Source: Andrena cerasifolii
Lineage: Eukaryota; Arthropoda; Insecta; Hymenoptera; Andrenidae
Assembly (NCBI RefSeq): GCF_050908995.1
Contig: NC_135122.1
Location: 155,001-219,000, forward strand
Length of the DNA: 64,000 nt
Direction of reading: 5' to 3'
The notes below the pieces were generated by a model. It saw nothing but the letters and a program-made list of their open reading frames with translations. It ran no database searches and was not told the origin of the DNA. The translations under genes and the position numbers were made by a program. Position 1 is the stretch's first letter; each line of letters starts with the position of its first letter. Shown one piece after another: positions 20,977 to 30,782 of the stretch.

Positions 20977-23139
20977 CCCAGATAGCACAGGACGTTTTGA
21001 AAACGTACATTTTACGTACATTTTATGTCTGAACGTCCATGGCTTGATTTGTGAGAATGGACGTTTTAAAACGTTTCCTGGACGCTTTTTGTACGTTTTT
21101 AAAACGTTTCCTGTACGTTTTAGAAACGTCCAGAAAACGTCCAGGAAACGTCCAGAAGACATTTTAAAAACGTATTTTGCATACGTTTTAAAAACGTATT
21201 TTGCAAAAGTTTTCAAAACATCCAGAGTACGCTTTGGTTATGTCCGAAACAGGCGTTCAAAAGAGGCTGTGTGCCATTTGAGAAATGTCGATAGATTAGG
21301 ATACATTAGTTGAAGGAAACCAAGGATCCACCAAATATGGATAGATCGTACAGGTAAAGCCTAATTAAATCTACATACATATATACATAAATATACACAC
21401 TGGTACATATAAATGTTTATGAACATTTGTTGAAAGAAACAATGGAAAACCAAAAACACAGAAGCATTTGTTTAAATGTTTCTGACCGAATGTTTGCAAA
21501 CCGGTTTTATACTGTTTTTATATTGTTTTCATACAGTTTTTATACAGCTTTCATAACGTTTTTGTACAGTTTTTGTATATGTGTTTCAGTATTTGCGGTC
21601 AAAGGTATGTAGTTCTAGGTTAGGGTTTGAATAATTTTTAAATTTTAGGTTAATGTCGTTTATGCCCAATAGACGTTGTATTGCTATTTAGTTGGCCTCG
21701 GCAGAAAAGGGAAAGAAGATTTCCATAAATTAAACGTAGCAACGGTTTTAATATGTAACTTTCACCCTCATTTTACTGTTCCCAATATTGATTACTGTAA
21801 AATTCAATGTATTGTCTGTATATTGGACCTCGTACAAACATGTTCTTTTTTTTATTTTTATTAATTGAGCGTTTAGAGTCGCATCTACTTCTATGGTCAT
21901 TCACGACTACATTGGGTGCGTAAGATCAATTGGTCATCGTGCGAATTAGTGAAAAGAAAAGGGAGTATAATAGAAAGGAAAAAAAAAAGAAAAATGTTCC
22001 TGGGGCTCAGACATCTCAGGTACTGGTAAGCACAGACGCTAAATCAGTTGTCGGATTCCAATGTCTTCAAGGAAGTTGAGCACATTGTTGAAGGTATTCG
22101 GATCGGTGAGCATCTGTTTGAGGTCGGTGCCAATTTTATGTTGGTTTCGATTTGCTGAGTACTTGACACATTCGACCAGTATGTGCTGGATGGTGACACG
22201 TACTTTGCAGACATCACATTCTGTCGGTTCATTCTGGGTAATGAGGTGGGGGTGGGTCAAGTGAGTGTGACCGATTCTCAATCGAGTGAGTGTCACTTGG
22301 TCTTTCCAGTTTTCTAAGCAGATTCCGTTTCTTTCAGGTATATCCTTCCTAATCAGGTGCAGTTTGGTGGTTTTGCCCGTTTTCCATTCTTCATCCCATG
22401 GGGCCTGAACTGCAATACGAATCGGGGTCTTGAGATCATTGTAATGCACAGAGATAGGGACGTCAGGCACTGGTAGTGATTGGCTAGGGAATCAGCCTTT
22501 TCGTTTCCTTCAATACCCACATGAGATGGTATCCAAATTAAAATAATCTCTTTGTCCCGATTTTTAAGAATATAGAGGGTCTCTTGCAGTTCTTGGGTAA
22601 TGTGGTCACCTTTGCTGGAGTCTATGATTGCGTCAATAGCAGACATAGAGTCAGTGACAATGGCAAACTGGGAATTGTCATTTTTTTCTTTAAATTTCAC
22701 AGCCTGTAAAATAGCATATAACATGTTCTTGTATCTATTGTAAGTGCATATATTCTTCATTATTTCTGAATTAAATAAATTAAATAAATTGTTATCGAGT
22801 TTGATCTCATTTTGAAAACCATTTACTTGCTTAAATTTTTATTAAATCGAATCAGTACCGTCGAACGTCCTAAAAACATTTTAAAAACGTCCAGAAAACG
22901 TAGTGAAAACGTTTTAAGAACGTCCTACAAACCGTCCTGAAAACGTTTTAAAAACGTTCTACAAACCGTCCTGAAAACGTTTTAAAAACGTCCAAAAAAC
23001 GTCCTGAAAACGTTCTGGTTTGTGAAAATGGATGTTTTCAAGACCTTTTCTGGACCTTTTCTGAATGTTTTCAAAACATCCTGAACGTCCGACATGGACG
23101 TTTTTAAAACGTATTTAAAACGGTTTTGTGCTATCTGGG
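20977..23139. mobile_element. CCCAGATAGCACA element with ACGTTTT arrays, in Gypsy pol
   Basis: The left end CCCAGATAGCACAGGACGTT and the right end TTTTGTGCTATCTGGG are inverse, flanked by TA (20975-20976, 23140-23141). Both ends carry arrays of AACGTTTT/AAAACGT units with CCAGAAAACGTC spacers (about 20990-21230 and 22865-23125). The interior 21260-22000 is AT-rich and unassigned; 22000-22720 is a LINE 3' fragment. No transposase is encoded, so this is a non-autonomous element of unknown superfamily; the TA flanks are only suggestive. Confidence 0.7.
22039..22720 (-). pseudogene. LINE (I/Jockey-like) ORF2 3' fragment with RNase H
   Basis: On the minus strand, an RNase H segment (YAILQAVKF, FAIVTDSMSAI, IWIPSHVGIEGNEKAD) runs from about 22720 to 22470, carrying an Asp and the His-Asp of the active site; the first catalytic residues are missing. 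A frameshift near 22480 leads to the C-terminal part (TLTRLRIGHTHLTHPHL, CDVCKVRVTIQHILVEC) ending at a stop near 22041. This Cys/His end is typical of LINE ORF2 proteins. The 5' side joins AT-rich element DNA at about 22715, a usual 5' truncation, and a pyrimidine run on the 3' side (about 21965-21995 on plus as poly-A-like AAAAAAAAGAAAA) may be terminal. Confidence 0.75.
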
Positions 23140-24097
23140 TATAGCTAATGTTAGTCTTTAGTCATTTGCAGGAATTATTTAAACAGCAACAGAGGACGCA
23201 CTTGGCATGACAATTGGGGCTGGTCAGTGTCGTTGCTGCTGAAGTGAAATATCACGACGACAGTGAGGGGAAAAGCCACTGTCGGGTGAGATACGATATC
23301 GTGACAATAGAGTGGTTGTTGGCCACTGATGTACGATTGTTTTGTGTCACCAGGCCGACAGTGATGATATAGCCACTGTTGGATGGTGAAGAAGCCTTGA
23401 TCACAGTTACAAAAAGGGTTGTGGCCATTATTATGTGATTGAGCTCGATATCATGACAGTAGTGAAGCATTGTTGTTGCTACTACTGTATGATTGTATTA
23501 TGCCATCGGGTCGATAGTGATGATATAGCCGCTATCGGACGATGATGAACTCGATATCATGACATTAGTGAGCATTGTTGTTGCTACTATTGTATGATTG
23601 TACCGAATCATCATGACATTAGTGAGCATTGTTGTTGCTACTATTGTACGACTGTACCCAATCATCATGACAGCAAGCGGAATTCGCTACCGTATGATGC
23701 GAGAAGAAAATCATCAGATCATCAGCTGGAGATCGAGATCACCAGCTACCCGATTTCAACACCTTACATCGCAACGGGGTTGTAGAATGTCTGCAATCCA
23801 ATAACAAAATACTCAGCGAGCAAATGATGCATCGCCAAACATCTGCATGCGATGTATTCCTCTTCCATGGTCGTTACTGTGTAGCGAGAAAGGGGATTAA
23901 TTTGGAGAAGGGGAGTATCGTCGGTTGACGAATATTTTTGTTATTTATTGAAGAGATTCCCTTGTCAATCTTGGGAAGATATTATCGATATAGACGTGGA
24001 TACTCAGATGTGTTTTGATTCTTGTGTTACAGAAAGCTATGTAAAATTTAAGGACGACTACGTGCTTGAGGACAAGCACAACAACAGGATGGCCGAG
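23140..24097 (+). other. Gypsy internal remnant and low-complexity repeats before the 3' LTR
   Basis: Mostly GATGATAT, GTTGTTGCTACTATTGTATG and CATGACATTAGTGAG words; a unit of about 51 bp is tandemly repeated near 23558-23665. Integrase motifs are absent. Just before the 3' LTR (23970-24103) an open frame ending KHNNRMAEC could be the last Pol codons, which is inference. Confidence 0.45.
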
Positions 24098-24418
24098 TGT
24101 TAGCAATATTGAAGCACCACCTTGTAAAAGGGACTGCAAGGTTGAGCTTACGCAGATGCGGCCAGCGTGACGCCTACAGCGACGATGGGCCCGACCAGTG
24201 CGACGCCATAAACACCATAAATTGGCATCGGGGTCCTTAGGAGTTTTCCCAAAAAGGACAATAGGGGACTTTCCACGGGACGGAAAGTCAATCGATTACA
24301 AACCGGGACTCGAGAGAGACCTTCTCGACTCTATTGATTTTTAACAACGGAATGAATAAAAATATAACGAATAATTTAGAAAGCGAGTTAATACCCTCAA
24401 CTTTAGGATGTTCTTACA
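24098..24418 (+). repeat. 3' LTR of hAT-nested Gypsy element
   Basis: 321 bp, about 97% like 16711-17031 by eye (about eight substitutions, no indels seen). It is followed by the CCAC duplication and then by the hAT transposase C-terminal motif. Confidence 0.85.
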
Positions 24419-24525
24419 CCACATTTTTAGGTTTTAATCTTGATCTGCGGTCAGTTATGATTTGACCTGCAGCACTGAAAGTTCTTTCACTTGCTGTGGA
24501 AGAGCCAGGGATGCATAAACATTTA

Positions 24526-25138
24526 CCCTGATAACCATCTGTCTCCAACCTGACATCAGATTGGGAGCAGGGTCTGGCACGAGAGCGCAGATTCTGACGT
24601 CAGAACTGCAGCAGTCTGTGTCCGCATTTGGCTGCGTTCTGATGTGCAGAGCCTGAGGTGCAGTGCCTGATGTCAGATGGACCTGTGATGCCAGATCGGG
24701 GACGGGTTCCCTCGAGAATTTCCCCCACCTCGCGCACATTACGCCGGAGCTGCGTGTCCGTGAGTTGGACTTCGAAGCGCCGAGCTCACGGACGCGCTGC
24801 TCCGGCGTGGTATGCGCGAGGTGGGGGAAAATCTCGAGGGAACCCGTCGCCGATCTGGCATCATAGAGATGGACAGCAGATCGACAGCAGATCGACCGCA
24901 GATTTCGCCGTCTGCTAGGCACAGCAACAGCGCCATCTGTAGGCAATTGCTTGGTAATTCTGGATCTCAGATGGCGCTGTTGCTGTGCCTAGCAGACGGC
25001 GAAATCTGCTGTCGATCTGCTGTCCATCTGACATCAGGCACTGCACCTCAGGCTCTGCACATCAGAACGCAGCCAAATGCGGACACAGACTGCTGCAGTT
25101 CTGACGTCAGATTCTGCTGCCAGATCTGGCTATCAGGG
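24526..25138. mobile_element. 613-bp CCCTGATA palindrome inserted in hAT coding sequence
   Basis: The termini CCCTGATAACC and GGCTATCAGGG are inverse, flanked by TA on both sides (24524-24525, 25139-25140). Arms pair over almost the whole length (for example CAGTGCCTGATGTCAGATGG against CCATCTGACATCAGGCACTG), with a second inner palindrome around 24880-25020 that includes CAACAGCGCCATCTG. Dropping the insert and one TA lets the hAT transposase frame run on. It is a shorter relative of the element at 26978-28794. Confidence 0.75.
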
Positions 25139-26977
25139 TAAATGTTAGCTGTGTTAAGACATTCATATCATCACCAATTCCCTAAAAAGGATACAGATAA
25201 TCAACAGGAAATTACAATTTATAACCAAATATTTAGGTTACCTTCCAAAAAGCTTAAGAATCAGATTTCTCTGAGGCATTTTCTTTTTCCAAAAATTGTC
25301 TTTTCAAAATTATAACACCTGTTGTTATATTTTTATTCTTTTCTCCAATTCTTTGTTCCAAAAATGAAAATAAAGATTTTTGTGATGGTGATGTTTCTGT
25401 ACTTTGTAGTTGTGTTGCTGTTGTTTCTTTTAAAATATTATTCATTTCTTGTTCCAACATAAGCGAAGCTTCCTAGAGTTTTTTGGATTTCTGAAAGCTT
25501 CTTTTTTAAACCTTGGGTCAAGAATTGTTGCAATTCTTGTTACAGATCTTAATTCGTAAAGAAAGACTCTTTGTATTACAGACTCTGTTACTTTTGCACA
25601 AACTATTTTTCCTTCATTGGTATTCAAATCTTTAATTATATTGTTTAGGTAGTTATATATTCCGTAACTCAGGGGTATAATCATAGAAATCGTTACATAG
25701 TTTGAACCAGAAATTTTCTTTGTTGCTTCTTCAAAAGAAGACCAAATGTTTTTAAGTCGCCTAAAACAATTATTTCATTCACTGTTAGCGGTGGAGGAGC
25801 ATTACGTAATTTATTAGTGCTTGATTCAGAGCATCAACTATTTCTAAAATCCCTTTGACCATGTAATATGAACTATTCCATCTTGTTGGTACTTCTTGAA
25901 TTAGTTTATATTCCTGAGTTTTTGTTGCTCGTTGTTCTTTCTTAAGCATCTCTGTTCCAACAGTGCTGCTTTTAAAAAAGCGAACAATTTCCTTGCATTT
26001 TTTTAAGTATTTTTTTTATACACTCCAGGTGAAGCATATCCTGCATTATTAGGTTCAAAGTATGTGCGTACCAAGGTAAGTCTCTTTTTGAAAATATCAC
26101 ATGCCTTAATCATGTTAGCTGCATTGTCTGTGACGATGCAAGAAATTTTATTTTCAATTCCCCATTCTATGCAAATTTCTTGCATTAATTCTGCAATATT
26201 TTCTGCCGTATGATTTTCACATAAAACTTTTGTTGCTAAAACAACATTTTTTAATTCAAAATTTTTATTTATAAAATGACATGTGATTGTCAAATATGAA
26301 TCATTATTGTTCACTGTCCAAATATCTGTAGTTAACGCAACATATTTAGTCTCGTTTAATATTTCTTTTAATTTTTGTTGAGTCTCTGCATAAATATCTT
26401 TCATTATATGTTCCCTAATCGTGAATTTACTTGGTATTATATATTTAGGATCCAAAAGTTTTACAAATTTTCTAAAACCATTATCATTTACGATGTTGAA
26501 AGGCTGGAAATCAGTTGCGATCATCAAAGCTAACATTTTATCTAATTCGTTTTTTCTTTCTGAATTCTTTTCATATTCTAAAGATTTTTTAAAAATGAGT
26601 TTATGGACATTATACTGGATTTTGATATTATTTCATTATTTGTTGATGATTCTGATTCAGAATCTTTTTCTATATTTGGATGAAATGATCTAATGTGATC
26701 TGCTAAATTGCTAGTATTACCGCTAGTCTTATATTCTTTGCAACAAACGTTACATTTTGCTATTTTGTGATAATTTGATCTTGTAAAATACTTCCAGACG
26801 TAAGAGATTTTGCTTCTTTTTTAATTATAGCTACAGCATCGATATTCAATTCATTGAAGTCACTGTCTTCACTTTCATGTACATATACATCTTGTTTTCG
26901 CTTCTTTAATGTAATATTTTCTGAGCTATCTTTCTCCACAAAATATTAATAATATGTATAAAAATAAAATATAACTT

Positions 26978-28794
26978 CCCTGATAACCAGATCAGACAGC
27001 AGGACCTGCCGGCAGCTGCGATGCAGCCTATGTCCGCATTCAGCTACGGTTCTGCCGGCAGGGTCTGCTTGTCAGGGTCTGCCGGCAGATCGCTGGCAGA
27101 TCGACGGCAGGTCCTGCTGCTCGCCTGACACATCCAACAGCGCCATCTGAAGGCCACAATTGCCAAAGAATTTCCTACGCATGACGTCACATGGACCTAC
27201 GTGCATCCCTACCCCACATGACCAACAAGCAGATTCTACAGTTTATTAAATAATTAATTCTACTTATTTCAAAAAGTATTTATTCTTTCTTTAATAATAT
27301 ACAGGATCAGTGATTACAATTGTTACAAAATAATGTAAGCGCATATAAATCCAAAGAGGGACTTTCAACATTTACGTTTACAAATCCACGTCCCGTAACC
27401 ACTAGTACCTAGTAGAGGCGATATCAGGAAATTTCATTCAGTATTTTCGACTTCTTTTTTGTGTAGAATCATCATGTTTCCCATTGTGTTAGCGCTGAAA
27501 ACAAATACAATATTAGTACAAAATTAAACAGAATACATGCGATACTTACTTCAGCTCCATCTCCACACAGTACATAGTCTAGGCGATCATGCATGCTCCT
27601 GCGAACATTAAAATTTATAAAAAATATGTCTTAAATTATTATCTACTAAACAAGACGCTAAACATTCGCACTTCGCGCATAACCCTACTTTTCTGTCTTG
27701 CAGATAATGCGAATCTCGATGTCCGCGACGTAGATAATTAGAAAGTATTCAATTCCATAATTACGTTTGCCTTATGGATACGATGAGATGCTTTGTCTGG
27801 ATATTGATGGATGAAATTACTTGGAATATTCTTCGATTTTGCCGGCACTGACTGCCACTGCCAGTGACTGCCACCTCAGACCTCGAAAACTGGAAGTGGC
27901 ACCCGATGCCCGTTGTGCTTGAAGACGTACGCTCAAAGAATATTCTAAGTAATCTCATCCATCAATATCCAAACAAATCATCTCGACGTGTCCAGAAGGC
28001 AAACGTAATTATGGAATTGAATAATTTCTAATTATCTACGTCGCGGACATCGAGATTCGTATTATCTGCAAGACAGAAAAGTAGGGTTATGCGCGAAGTG
28101 CGAATGTTTAGCGTCTTGTTTAGTAGATAATAATTTAAGACATATTTTCTTATAAATTTTAATGTTCGCAGGAGCATGCATGATCGCCTAGACTGTGTAC
28201 TGTGTGGAGATGGAGCTGAAGTAAGTATCGCATGTATTCTGTTTAATTTTATACTAATATTGTATTTGTTTTCAGCGCTAACACAATGGGAAACATGATG
28301 ATTCTACACAAAAAAGAAGTCGAAAATACTGAATGAAATTTCCTGATATCGCCTCTACTAGGTACTAGTGGTTACGGGACGTGGATTTGTAAACGTAAAT
28401 GTTGAAAGTCCCTCTTTGGATTTATATGCGCTTACATTATTTTGTAACAATTGTAATCACTGATCCTGTATATTATTAAAGAAAGAATAAATACTTTTTG
28501 AAATAAGTAGAATTAATTATTTAATAAACTGTAGAATCTGCTTGTTGGTTATGTGTGGTAGGGATGCACGTAGGTCCATGTGACGTCACGCGTAGGAAAT
28601 TCTTTGGCAATTATGGCCTTCAGATGGCCCTGTTGGATGTGTCAGGCGAGCAGCAGGACCTGCCGTCGATCTGCCGGCAGAACCGTAGCTGAATGCGGAC
28701 GTAGGCTGCATCACAGCTGCCGGAAGATCCTGCGCTCTCCTGGCAGACCCTGCTGTCAATCTGCCGGCAGACTGCAGGCAGATGGCTATCAGGG
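26978..28794. mobile_element. 1.82-kb CCCTGATA palindrome in the hAT intron
   Basis: Same termini as 24526-25138 (CCCTGATAACC / GGCTATCAGGG). The flanks are TT on both sides, so the duplication may be two bases but not strictly TA. Arms of about 860 bp (26978-27840 and 27930-28794) pair closely around a centre near 27885; CAGCGCCATCTGAAGG and TGCCGGCAG repeats are shared with the shorter copy. It lies between the proposed hAT exon 1 donor (28812) and exon 2 acceptor (26930). No protein is encoded. Confidence 0.75.
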
Positions 28795-29186
28795 TTATTA
28801 ATATGCACTTACCAGTTTCTTTTGCTTTTATATTTAGAAATTTTTCCATTGTAAAAGAAGAAAGTAGAATATAATACTATATTATATTTAACAAAGGTAA
28901 TAAATTATACCGAAAGTATTCAACATACAAGCAACAAATCACAAAATTAATTAACAATTCGGAAAATGCACGTGCAGGCAAAGATGGCTGTAAAGTGTCT
29001 TCGTAATGACAAAAGACTAACAGTAGGTAATATGAAACAAATGAAACTCATCGCTTGCAATAATTCAAATTTTAGAATTCGCGGTATCACCTCTACTATC
29101 GATAGGGAAACAAAGCTATCGATAGTTTTCGATAGTGGGGACTATCGATAACTATCGATAGTACCATCGATAAATCTCCACCACTA

Positions 29187-29865
29187 GTCTATATACACGA
29201 ATGCTACCGAAATGGGTCCGACCCCGCAGCTATTTTGGCCTTATTATCTTTTCTTAGACATAGTTCCGGTGTTTTAACATGATCCAGCTAATAATTTTTT
29301 TTAGTTTTAACCCATTTGTCGTTTTACTTAATGTTTCAAGCTGTTTTTCTAAAAGATAAAAGAATTATTCTGAATTAATAGTTATCAAAATGACACTTTT
29401 TTACCGGACAGTCAGACGTCACGTAGCGCTTGTACTTGACGCCAGTAGATATCGCCATTCTCGTTTTACTTGTGGGGTACTTTCGTACGGAGGCACTGGT
29501 GCCGGGGCAGGTCCACAAAAAATTAAATATCCGATGAGTAATAAAATGAACAATAAAAGTTTAATATATCAACTCAGGTACAGAGAAAAACCTCGTGGCA
29601 GCCTTGCACGCGGAAAAAGCTGAATGCCACGAGGAGAGAGATCCAATGCTTAAAACTAAAGTTCCGAGCGACACTAACGCGGTGTCGCCGTTCTCGCCGC
29701 TGATTGGCTTGTCAGCCTACAATCCCCTAGCGTGGCGAACACGCGTTCTTTCAGCGCGTTTGTGCTAACGGCGCGTTTGCGGCGCCACATACTTCTCCAC
29801 TTGACGCCAGTAGATGTCGCCTTTCGAAAGCAGAATCTAGTGATCCTCTAGGGAGTGATCGGTAT
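29187..29865. other. Spacer between hAT and tandem Gypsy
   Basis: No recognisable gene. CTTGACGCCAGTAGAT[AG]TCGCC occurs twice (29437 and 29800 regions), and TGATCCTCTAGGGAGTGATC near 29841 has an inverted match with one mismatch at 45796-45816 on the other side of the Gypsy array. Confidence 0.45.
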
Positions 29866-30526
29866 TGTTGCGTGGCCTTAGGGGAAATAGTAGCCTTCTG
29901 GTGGGGAAATCAGGCGCGGGACAACGTCCGTGGAACGCTAAGGCGTTCTGCTCCCTGGACGCGAATTCTTAGATATAAAATAATAATGTAAAGAAACTAT
30001 TTGAACACAAACAATTAATAAATTTAATGAACTCAATGAATTTAAACAGTACAAATAAGAATTTCGCTAAGTTTATAATTTCACGTCCGTTCACTATCGC
30101 TCTCGGGGTTCAAGTGACCTTTTCAAACGCAAACGCTTTTACATCTTTTGTTCTTTACAAGATGTCCTTAAAATCTAAGAGCCAATAATATATTTACTAA
30201 CTAAATTCTCATTGGTGAATCTATTTCCTTCACAGTTATTGATTTTTAGAATCAAGCGTTTAACAACATTGCTCTGGAATTACATCTAGGAGAAGGGATC
30301 AAAGTGCAGTTCATTTATTCAAACACCCGTTTCCAAGCGGGTATTGATTAATTTATAATCTTGAAGTTTTCTCATTAAAGAATCTCTAACTATTTTCAAA
30401 CCCCTCGGGCTTGTGCGAACTTCGCTTTGTTTCCCTTTCCTATTACACTCGTATGTTCCGTTTTGAACTTCGCGCTTCTAAAGTTTGTGTCGAACGCCGC
30501 TAGAGCGAGAATCGCAACTCGCAACA
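29866..30526 (-). repeat. 3' LTR (outer left) of tandem Gypsy
   Basis: 661 bp, with inverted tips TGTTGCG and CGCAACA. It is followed inwards by CCTCCCTCCTT (30527-30537), which on the coding strand is the polypurine tract AAGGAGGGAGG. The flanking 4-mer is GTAT. Confidence 0.9.
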
Positions 30527-30537
30527 CCTCCCTCCTT
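30527..30537 (-). other. Polypurine tract, copy 1
   Basis: On the coding strand AAGGAGGGAGG directly precedes the 3' LTR, the usual place for plus-strand priming. The same sequence is at 37571-37581 for copy 2. Confidence 0.75.
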
Positions 30538-30782
30538 ATATAAAAGGTGTTCTCTATGAGAACAGCTTTTTAAAATTAAAGAAGCATTCAAACATGGATC
30601 GTCGCATCGTTTCAAGCATCATTTCTGAGTTTCCTTCTTCTCACCTTCCCACAGTAGCCGAGCTACTCGGTCCACCCGGGTTTCCATAGAAAGGTAAGTT
30701 AAAGGACCCAATAGATTGCTTGGCACGTTACATGTAGTTTACAGTGAAACAATTAATCGTCTAAAATTCTAAACAGTTAACA

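Larger units (their letters stand above)
16711..24418 (+). mobile_element. Ty3/Gypsy LTR retrotransposon, degenerate, inserted in hAT gene
   Basis: Two 321-bp LTRs (16711-17031 and 24098-24418), starting TGTTAGCAAT and ending TTCTTACA, bound the element. The flanking 4-mers are CCAC on both sides (16707-16710 and 24419-24422). The LTRs differ at roughly eight positions by eye, so the insertion is not recent. Gag and protease-RT frames are recognisable; most of RNase H and integrase cannot be found. Two further elements have inserted at 19739-20927 and 20977-23139. Only the last pol codons may survive just before the 3' LTR. Confidence 0.85.
16660..28849 (-). pseudogene. hAT-family transposase with BED zinc finger, split and frameshifted
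   Basis: The gene reads on the minus strand. Exon 1 (28849-28813) starts with ATG and ends at a GTAAGT donor; exon 2 begins near 26929 after an AG at 26931-26930. A BED finger (CNVCCKEYKTSG then HIRSFHP) lies near 26690-26760. The catalytic region includes VALTTDIWT and CIVTDNAANM (26003-26536), HTLNLIMQDML and VPTRWNSSYY in shifted frames near 25870-26075, and ILDPRFKK near 25500. The C-terminal dimerisation motif STASERTFSAAGQI lies at about 24450-24500, before the Gypsy insertion, and the last residues (DTLIFLNRNEW) are on the far side at 16710, with the stop at 16660-16662. Breaks: frameshift near 26580, frameshift near 26015, a palindrome at 24526-25138 and the Gypsy at 16711-24418. An AATAAA lies just after the stop. 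Confidence 0.8.
15948..29186 (-). mobile_element. hAT element carrying nested insertions
   Basis: Left end TAGTGGTGGAGATTTATCGA (15948-15967) and the inverse right end ending CTCCACCACTA at 29186 form a hAT-style terminal repeat, followed inwards by ATCGATAG-rich subterminal DNA on both sides. The flanking octamers CCCTATAT (15940-15947) and GTCTATAT (29187-29194) agree at six of eight positions, fitting an old 8-bp duplication. The interior holds a split BED-type hAT transposase on the minus strand, interrupted by a Gypsy element (16711-24418) and two CCCTGATA palindromes. The ends are 13.2 kb apart but only about 3.1 kb remains after subtracting the nested elements, a normal hAT size. Confidence 0.8.

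Noticed and set aside
23140..24097. Integrase domain of the hAT-nested Gypsy
   Set aside because: Expected HHCC and DDE motifs could not be found in any frame; the sequence is mostly short repeats.
30540..30560. TATATAAAAGG on the plus strand next to the LTR as a host promoter
   Set aside because: It lies inside the element upstream of its polypurine tract and is repeated in both copies; no plus-strand gene follows.
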